Below, one piece after another: positions 57,000-64,000 of a DNA stretch of 64,000 bases. The translations under genes were made by a program, and so were the position numbers. Below the pieces are notes generated by a model. That model saw nothing but the letters and a program-made list of their open reading frames with translations. It was not told where the DNA came from and did not search any database. Positions within the stretch are counted from its first letter, which is position 1, and every line of letters begins with the position of its first letter. This DNA comes from Sarcocystis neurona. Its lineage: Eukaryota > Apicomplexa > Conoidasida > Eucoccidiorida > Sarcocystidae. The stretch lies in assembly GCA_000727475.1 (NCBI GenBank), contig KL647290.1, positions 2,442,269 to 2,506,268 on the forward strand. Direction: 5' to 3'.

Positions 57000-57549
57000 T
57001 CGAGCGCTTGCGACAGGGCATGCATGCGTCCACGCAAGGATACACCCCGCGAGCATTTCTGGTACGGTTGCACACGGCCAGCAAGAGAGGCTGCCAAGTG
57101 CTACATATCTCACTGGTACGCATGCTCCGGTGTCAGGCAAGGCCGGTGTGAAGTCGCCGACGAAAGTCCGCAGAGCTGACCTTCCAGGCACACAACGTTA
57201 TGAGAGCACGTGCAGTTGAAAGCACGCGTGCAAGCGAAGCTCAAGCTGAGTAACCGTCACTACTTTTTAGCGGACCATCCTGCGTACATGTGCCAGGTGC
57301 AAAGAATTACACAGGCATTGATACTCTTCGTCATGCACACACGCGCGTGCGCTGGTAAGAAAGAATGGGTGTCTCGTGTGTCCCTGCCAAATGCAGAACA
57401 TCCTCTGCCAATATTCGAATGCTTGTGCCATTCCTGTTGTTCCTCTGCCAGAAACTCGCAACGCCTGTCGCCGTTAGCGATAGACCCTTCGTGGCGTCAC
57501 AAGTCGCCACAAAATTGTCTAAATGTCCCCCTTCCCCGTAGAAACACGT

Positions 57550-58300
57550 GACACACGAACAGGTGAAGTAAAGGTTTCTATGTTTCTATCCGCACAGATA
57601 CATACACGTGTATATCTTTTTACAGGTGAGTGAGAGTACACACACACGTCTCAGCTAGAGCCACACGTATACGCTTACATGACAAATATAAAGATGTTGG
57701 CGTCACGGGTCTGACTCCTGCAGCCGACGGCTCTACAAACACATCCGCAGCGGTTAATCTCATATGTGTGTAAACAGGTATGCACAGACATATACGTACG
57801 GCCGTCTGTGTTTGTATACACCGGGCAGACGTGGAAGCAAACGTGCGTTGTTGTTCGACACTGCATATGTACATGTGTGGCTGGACGCTTACGTAAAGCT
57901 ACACACACTCTACATATATATACATATATATATAAGGCAACACAAATACGTGATGTGTATATACCCATTATATGCGTACACCTGTGGGAGCACGCGTGCG
58001 TCAGTTCCTCCTGTATCTTTCTCTCCACGCGATAAGGATGCTTCACGTCAGGCGCACCTTACAACTCCTGTTGGCTAATCCCTGCGTCCCGTCGATAGTA
58101 GACGGAGCAGGTGCGGCTACACGCATGGGTGAGTACAACCCTGTCGGCCGTCTGTACAGCAAGGGGGAATACAGTATTATACAGCGGTGCCTCTATAGCG
58201 TGGCATACAACCAGCCACTAGCTTGCGTATATCCGGCACACGATTTGTTACTCACTTCCAGCAGACTTACCACTTCCAACGTTTAAACTCCCATTTCTCT
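57550..58300. other. Stretch without recognisable gene
   Basis: ACACGTATA/TACATATA-rich sequence with a short TA tract at 57912-57932. No frame on either strand looks coding. Confidence 0.5.
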
Positions 58301-58363
58301 GTGAAATGACGTCAAAGCAAGGCACGGACACGCAGTGCCTTCCTAAAATGAACATGCACGCAT

Positions 58364-58680
58364 TCACAAAACGTAACACTGCGTTCGACTGGCTTCTCGC
58401 CTTTTTCCCAAAGAAAGAAGCCACTCGCTAAAATTTGAATTGCTTTCAACAGACTTCTCGCTTCTTCCTGTGAGGATTCCCGCGTCAGGAGAAGGCCAGT
58501 GCTCCTGTACGGAGCCGCTGCTCTTGCTGCACGTGTGTGACGGCTGCCGGCGCAGTGTCTCGTCGACGTGTGCGGGCCTGCTCCACGTAGGGCTTCTGCG
58601 TAACTCCGGGGGGATTGCCACGAAATGTGGAAACCTTCCGTTTGTATACCCACGTGCAAGGCGATCGGCACACATGTAAC
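58364..58680 (-). CDS. Possible 3'-terminal exon on the minus strand, unknown gene
   Basis: A GC-balanced island without microsatellite. The minus-strand frame ends SGSVQEHWPSPDAGILTGRS, then a NFSEWLLSLGKRREASRTQC block and a stop at 58364. The plus strand is also open across 58440-58679 with a Cys-rich product, so strand is uncertain. No family recognised. Confidence 0.2.
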
Positions 58681-58699
58681 CACATATATAGAGAAATTG

Positions 58700-58768
58700 A
58701 GATATGCATATATATATATATATATATATATGTAGGTAGATAGGTAGATAGGTAGACAGGTAGATAGA
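58700..58768. repeat. (TA)n followed by (TAGG/TAGA) tetranucleotide repeat
   Basis: (TA)12 at about 58708-58732 runs straight into GTAGGTAGATAGGTAGATAG-type tetranucleotide units to 58768. Confidence 0.88.
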
Positions 58769-59224
58769 AAGATTCAAGCGCATACAGATATACACGTACA
58801 CACACAAATGTGTGCACATCTATATATCAATACACGCATAAAGAGAAATGTAACTGTACACATTTATATTTTTGAGCACCACGCAGTGCCGGTGGAAATC
58901 AACTCGCAGAATGAGAGACAAAGCGCGCACACAGGCTGCACTCATCACAGGTACATGCCAGAGACACTTACACACGTGCGCCTTCATATAGCGTGTACAC
59001 GTATGCGCCCCATACGCGCCGGCGGCTCGAGGCTGTTGCTACGCCCACTGATCCCCCCGCCCCCGCTGCCGGTCGCTGGTCGCATGACCACGCTAGGCCA
59101 CAACAGCTGTTGAAAGAGGCGAGCCTCACCTGTCTCCACTTCTGTACATACACATATATTCATATATATATATATATGAGCGTAAACATCTATATGCGTC
59201 AGCACGTATTAAAGCACATCAGTG

Positions 59225-59310
59225 CACACAGACACAGACACACACACACACACACACAGACACACACACACACACACAGACACACACACACACACACATA
59301 CAGACACACA
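59225..59310. repeat. (CA)n array with regular G interruptions
   Basis: Blocks of 7-10 CA units are separated by single CAGA interruptions (…CACAGACACACA…) over about 85 bp, implying a higher-order unit of about 20 bp. Confidence 0.9.
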
Positions 59311-59462
59311 TATGCAGAGGCATGCATCCGTGTAGATATATGAATGCACGTATGCAGACATACAGATATCGACAGGTCGGCTGTTGCACACCCCTTCGTG
59401 TACACTTATAGGTACGCGTGGAGCTGTGTATGTCCACACGTGAGACTGGGTCAACACGAAGC

Positions 59463-59799
59463 GGCGTCCGCAGACATTTTTGCGTCAGTGTCCATACAGA
59501 CACAACCCAGGCGCCCGGTGCCCAGGCCCTTGGTCTACGTACGACTCCTCCGGCGCCATATCGACCGCTTCGACAGAGGCAGCAGAACCACCTACAACAC
59601 CGTTCTAACACGACTCTCGCGGGCGGGCCGGCAGCAGCCTGACGCGCACTTCGAGCTCTCCCGTGGATGCCGCCGGATCCTCTGGGCAAAGAAGCGACCA
59701 GCAGTGCTTTTCTTCAGCAAACAACGAAGCGTCTTCCTCCTGCCCCTCCTTGCCTCCGGCATCTTCTGCTGGCTCTTCGCCGTCTCCGTCCTGCGATAA
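59463..59799 (+). CDS. Possible coding island, unknown gene
   Basis: A GC-rich segment between microsatellites with a CAACCCAG acceptor-like site at about 59510. One plus frame runs to a stop at 59799 and ends with a hydrophobic helix (SVFLLPLLASGIFCWLFAV). Another plus frame gives a Ser/Thr/Pro-rich peptide but contains one in-frame TAA near 59609. No family recognised; the frame is undecided. Confidence 0.25.
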
Positions 59800-59864
59800 C
59801 GTGCACGCTCACAAAACAAACATGCTGCGGGCGCAAACCTTGGATCTAAACCGAGACGTATACA

Positions 59865-60070
59865 TACATGTATATATATATATATATGTATATACGTGTA
59901 TTCATTTATACTTGTATGTATAAAGGCGGTCTTATGTGTACATAAAGGTATGCGTATACTGCACGTACACGTTCACACACTAACACCTACACATGTATAT
60001 ATATACATATGTCTGTACATATATATTTACATATATGTATATGTATATGCATATATAGACAGATATATGA
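59865..60070. repeat. TA-rich microsatellite
   Basis: (TA)n tracts at 59871-59895 and 59994-60058 with TACATGTATA spacers. Confidence 0.85.
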
Positions 60071-60719
60071 TCGTGTGAAAGGGAGGGGTGGCTCTGTGGA
60101 TGCAGTCGACGCAGTAGCAACGTGTGCGTGATATACAGTCGTTATGCACGCATGAGCCGCGTGGCTCTCCAGAAGTATATACCGCGACATCATCAGAAGA
60201 ACAGACATGTGAAGACGGTATGAGAGAGATACAAGCAGATATGGAGGAACACTTCCATCTACCTAACGACACTCACCTGCGTCTAGCTACATTTACGTAG
60301 CAGCCCGTGTACCGATGAGTCTTGCGAGGCAAGCAGAAGTACGAATAGGTGCGGTGCGCAGTGTTTTGCATGTATGACGCAGGGTTGACTGCGGCGTCAA
60401 GAGCGACGGCTCTTCGTTACCAACAGGAGAGAGGAATGGCAAAGCAATGAAACGTTGCAGAGGGTGGCGCCTTCTCTCTTGGAATTATATGTGCAGACGG
60501 CACAAGCATTAAGGGATGTTACAAAGTCGGCGGGGTGTCTAAATATAGTAGACGTGACAGGACGGCGGGACGGCTGCCTCCCTCATTAGCGCGAGCAGCC
60601 ACGTCGCCATCAAAAAAAGGCTCGGTGTGCAGCGTGTGGGGTGGAATCCACACAAGCACACACACGCCGACACACACAGACAGAGAGAGAAGAGCTGCGA
60701 ACACATTAAGCAATGGTGC

Positions 60720-60999
60720 AAGCTGTTCTGCTAGAGCACGAGACTACTGGCGCTGGTACAGGAGTGACGCCACTTCTCCAGCGGTCGCCAGCAGTGCGGC
60801 AGCACGCTGCGGGGCGGCATCGCTCCAGTTGCTTGCTGCGAGCATCTACGCGCACAACGAGAGGAGCAAGCGGCTTCACGCCCGGGTGACGGCGCTGGAG
60901 GAAGACATGCAGTACAGCAACAGTCTGTTCGATAGCGTCCTCCTCCCTACGTTTGAGAAGCAGGAGCCGAGCAGCAGCGGCGTGACGCCCAGCAGCTGA
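60720..60999 (+). CDS. Possible terminal exon with coiled-coil C-terminus, unknown gene
   Basis: The plus frame to a stop at 60999 reads ARDYWRWYRSDATSPAVASS, then LQLLAASIYAHNERSKRLHA, then a heptad-like RVTALEEDMQYSNSLFDSVL and ends EPSSSGVTPSS. It looks protein-like, but no ATG is present in frame and the upstream exon is unknown. It overlaps the candidate minus-strand exon at 60876-61109. Confidence 0.25.
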
Positions 61000-61109
61000 T
61001 AGTGGAAATCCTCCAGGGCAGGGGCAGCGTCAAGTAAGTCTTCGTCGAGGAGCAGCTGCAACACCGCGACCCGCACGCCTGCCTGCAGGGGGTCGTACGG
61101 CAGCAAGAC
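60876..61109 (-). CDS. Possible terminal exon on the minus strand, unknown gene
   Basis: A GGTGCAG acceptor at 61110 opens a 77-codon frame starting VLLPYDPLQAGVRVAVLQLL, then LDEDLLDAAPALEDFHYQLL, ending at TGA 60876. The first half is strongly protein-like and no plus frame explains it. The second half is antisense to the other candidate. No family recognised. Confidence 0.25.
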   Translation of the reverse strand, partial: VLLPYDPLQAGVRVAVLQLLLDEDLLDAAPALEDFHYQLLGVTPLLLGSCFSNVGRRTLSNRLLLYCMSSSSAVTRA

Positions 61110-61554
61110 CTGCACCGGCAAGGAGCAGAGAGAAGACCGGCTGGCAGACGTCGTTGGAGTGCGTCGGCAGCCCAGCACCTACGCTGCGAGACGTGCAGAC
61201 TACATTACTCGGACTGCTGCTCACCCGACAAGACGGATTCTACGCAAGACACCTATGACACACACATAAGATACAGACACAGACGCACACAAACAGACAT
61301 GCATATATAAAGACGGAGACACACAGTGACAGACAGACAGAGGCAAAGGCAAATATTATCCGTGACCGCGCGATAGAGAAAACAGAGAGAGGTAAGAACA
61401 TATACAACCTGCAATAACAGAAAGGCGTGGACGCACCTCCTACAGAAGAGCCTCCCTGCCTTGTGATGCGAACACAACGCGCATCTTACCTGCCAGTCTG
61501 CAGCCAGAAACTACCTCTCTCTGTACGCGTAATAGTAACATATGCGTACATCCA

Positions 61555-61590
61555 TATTAACACATACATATATATATATATATATATAAG
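61555..61590. repeat. (TA)n tract
   Basis: CATACATATATATATATATA continuing to ATATAAG, about 30 bp of TA. Confidence 0.85.
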
Positions 61591-61949
61591 AAAAGTAGTC
61601 AAGTGCCAGTAAGCCCTCACAGGTTTCCTGGACGCACAAGTGTTCGTTCTACCGACTCAAGCGCCTCGTCGCCCGATACTTCGGGGATTTCTGTATTGCT
61701 TTGAAGAAGTGTCTAAAAATTCCTGGCACAGTGCAGTACATTCTTTCTTTGTTCCTTCGACGAGTTTGTCCACTCAAAAAGGCCCCCTGCCAAAAGGCGC
61801 GCACGCAGACGTGGACGCTTGACGTCTGCGTGCGACGCCCGCACGGAGAGCGTCCGAGCCCTTCGTTGCGCGCCTCTTTCTCGCATCCCGTACACCCCAG
61901 CAGAGGTGCTGCTGGTGCGCAGCTATTTCGTCTGCCGACAGTCTCGTAC

Positions 61950-62131
61950 ACGTGCGTGAGCTTCTCGACACAAGAGGGAAAGCGTTGCGCGTAGTACGCA
62001 GGTGCATGTGTGGCTAGCAGAAGACACGGCAGTCTCAGCAGACACGGGGCCACAAACGCGTCGAGGGGAACGGCTTGACATACGCATGCGTCCACCTCCG
62101 TCCGGAAGGCAGGGACGGGCGGTCGACGCAC
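61950..62131 (-). CDS. Possible internal exon on the minus strand, unknown gene
   Basis: A frame containing EVDACVCQAVPLDAFVAPCL, then HAPAYYAQRFPSCVEKLTHV and YETVGRRN. The frame stays open to 61649. Protein-like composition, without low-complexity bias. No family recognised; splice borders are not defined. Confidence 0.22.
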
Positions 62132-62149
62132 CTACGAGAAAACTACCAA

Positions 62150-63560
62150 AGACACCCGCGCGTTGACGTGTAAACCTACGTGGGGGGAGAAGAGCAGTGA
62201 TATCTACTCCCACAGCCACACATGTGAACACAGAAGACAGGGAAGCAAAAACATGCGTTGTACATGTTGTTCACAGGCACGAGACCCGCTCGAGGGTTGT
62301 CGACCTGCCTCGCCATGTGTGCACTCTTTCGCGGAGATACACCAGTCCGCACTTGTGTACCTGTGTGTTGTATACATTCATCTAATTGCACCTACATATA
62401 TTTATACGTACGGTTTTCCACCGAACTGGTAAGCCACGGGAAGCGACAATCATAGAAATGAAAGAACCCACGGCTCGATGTATATAGTCGCATGCACACA
62501 TATGCGGACGGTCACATCCACGCGCATCAACGCAGGATGCCGGTGTGTCTACAGTGGCGGCTCCACCTGAGTGTGGCACATCGACACAACAACAGTTTTA
62601 AAACCTTGCGCTCTCTTCTTCCTCCCTACATATATGTATATATATGGGTGTATGCGCCTGTGGTCAAACGCATATAGACGTATACATTTATTCCCGCGTG
62701 AGACGCCCGGAACTGTGGTACCCCTGTTTTATTGCTGAACGTGAGGTGCGAACGCTGGAGTTCCGTCTGCGGCCGCCGAGGCGTCCTCCTTGGCGCTACA
62801 GTTGCAAGGTTACGCCTCTATTCTCACACACACGAATATACATACCGCTATATACGTATACATATCTATATGTATATTTGTGGCCTGACGGAGACGCACG
62901 CACCTATACACGTGTACGCGCTTTGCACACACGTCTTTTAAATGGGTGCGTATACCCGCGCAGCCACAGGCAAGCGCTACGACGTGGTGACAGCGACGAC
63001 CTGCGCATTTTCTCGCAGCACACATTCGTTTGCCAGCAAGCAGTCTGCGCCGCGCGGGTGCGTGCCGCGTCGCAGTCGCCTGCGGTGCCGCTCACCTTCT
63101 CGTGGAATGAGCAAGAGAAGACGTGCTCTCCGTCCTGCTCCACACGGGCTGTACACGTGCGCTGCCTCCTCCTGTGAATCAGCTGCGGCGTCCACTCCGT
63201 CGCATACGCACGTGAGACGCACAGCACATGTACACACATGCACATAAGTACATACACGTGTGTATACGTTTGTGTATGCCTGAACAAATATTGCCACTGG
63301 CTACGTATTTGTGGCCGACACAAAACGTCCTGGTATCCGCAGCCGCGCAGTTCGTGCTGTCCTGCAAGCGTTTAAATTGACGGTACGGCCCCAGACGAAT
63401 GAGCTGCAGTTCAGCTGTTGTAGCAGCGACGTAGGGCTGCGGCGCACGTGCGTTTATACGTGTAGCTACGACGCTACTCGTACTTCGACACGCACAAGCC
63501 TACGGATATTTATCTAAAAGGGTGTCTACCTATGGCTTCACTCAACACGTATACATATAT
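62150..63560. other. Stretch without recognisable gene
   Basis: Mixed sequence with TA/TG patches (62390-62415, 62630-62650, 62830-62880). A minus-strand segment near 63110-63180 ends GEHVFSCSFHEK before a good GTGAGC donor and might be an exon, but it has no partner I can join with confidence. Confidence 0.4.
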
Positions 63561-63569
63561 TCAGAGGCA

Positions 63570-64000
63570 CACCTCTATTCGTATGTACACACATGCATAT
63601 ATGCATATGCATAAATACTTGTATCTCCATGTGCGTATTTGCATAACATATATATATATATATATATGCGTATGCATAAATACATGTATCGGTATGTGCG
63701 TATGCGTATAATATATATATATATATATATGTATATACGTATATATGCATATACATGAATACATGTATCTGTATGTGCGTCTGGGTACAATATATATATG
63801 TATATGTATATATGCATATACATGAATACATGTATCTGTATGTGCGTCTGTGTAACATATATCTATATATGCATGTACATAAATACATGTATCTCTATGC
63901 GCGTACGTCTATAATATATGTACATATATGCAATATACATAAATACATGTAGCTGTGTGTGCGTATGTCTATAAGAATGTACATATCTTTGATACACATG
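63570..64000. repeat. Degenerate 60-80 bp satellite at the right edge
   Basis: About six units, each with GCATAWACATRAATACATGT then ATCTSTATGTGCGTMTG and a (TA)n tract. Unit anchors lie near 63610, 63675, 63754, 63821, 63881 and 63941. It runs to the end of the window. Confidence 0.8.

Noticed and set aside
1..64000. CRISPR array, insertion sequence, integrated virus or retroelement
   Set aside because: Tandem repeats here are direct head-to-tail minisatellites without unique spacers of constant length. No reverse transcriptase, integrase, transposase or capsid-like frame was seen on either strand.
1..64000. Telomeric repeat of the TTTAGGG/AAACCCT type
   Set aside because: No run of this heptamer was seen, so the window is not a chromosome end and lacks the interstitial copies reported for some Eimeria.

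Overview
The window looks like nuclear DNA of a coccidian apicomplexan, most likely an Eimeria-type parasite. Three things suggest this. Genes are intron-rich. CAG/CTG triplet runs pervade the sequence and translate in exons to runs of Ala, Gln and Ser. Introns and spacers are full of (TA)n and (TG/CA)n tracts. I see no bacterial operons, rRNA, tRNA, CRISPR array or transposon-encoded gene. The species cannot be fixed from the sequence alone.

Two large genes can be named, and they are transcribed divergently. On the minus strand, 558-16877 carries the first eight exons (about 2383 codons) of a VPS13-family bridge-like lipid-transfer protein. Its start codon and chorein N-terminus are at 16877, and the gene runs off the left edge before its C-terminal domains. 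On the plus strand, 28890-54690 carries an AMP deaminase in 15 exons (about 1885 codons), with one further possible cassette exon. Every conserved block of the catalytic core is present in order across 14 introns. The core is flanked by long low-complexity N- and C-terminal extensions. I derived both gene models by joining exons at GT/AG sites with matching reading-frame phase and checking that the family motifs continue across each junction.

Between the two starts lies a 12-kb spacer. Its left part (about 17.2-22.6 kb) is CAG-rich on the plus strand, and its middle (about 22.7-24.7 kb) is nearly free of triplet repeats. Its right part (about 24.7-28.8 kb) is mostly CTG-rich on the plus strand. 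Introns of both genes tend to be CTG- and pyrimidine-rich on their own sense strand, so the switch in the spacer is what one would expect if each gene has a long untranslated leader on its side and a divergent promoter lies in the middle. That is an inference. The spacer also holds a 292-codon ATG-started ORF on the minus strand of unknown status.

To the right of the AMP deaminase (54.7-64 kb) I recognise no gene. A few GC-rich islands free of microsatellite look like possible exons (around 56.9, 58.4-58.7, 59.5-59.8, 60.7-61.1 and 61.9-62.1 kb), but no family could be named. The window ends in a degenerate TA-rich satellite.

The two genes are unlinked in function: one moves lipid between membranes, the other converts AMP to IMP. 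The points of most interest are the extreme extension of both proteins by triplet-repeat sequence, the orientation of triplet repeats relative to transcription, the near-fixed TGCAG splice acceptor that CTG runs can supply, and several intronic tandem repeats whose unit length is not a multiple of three.
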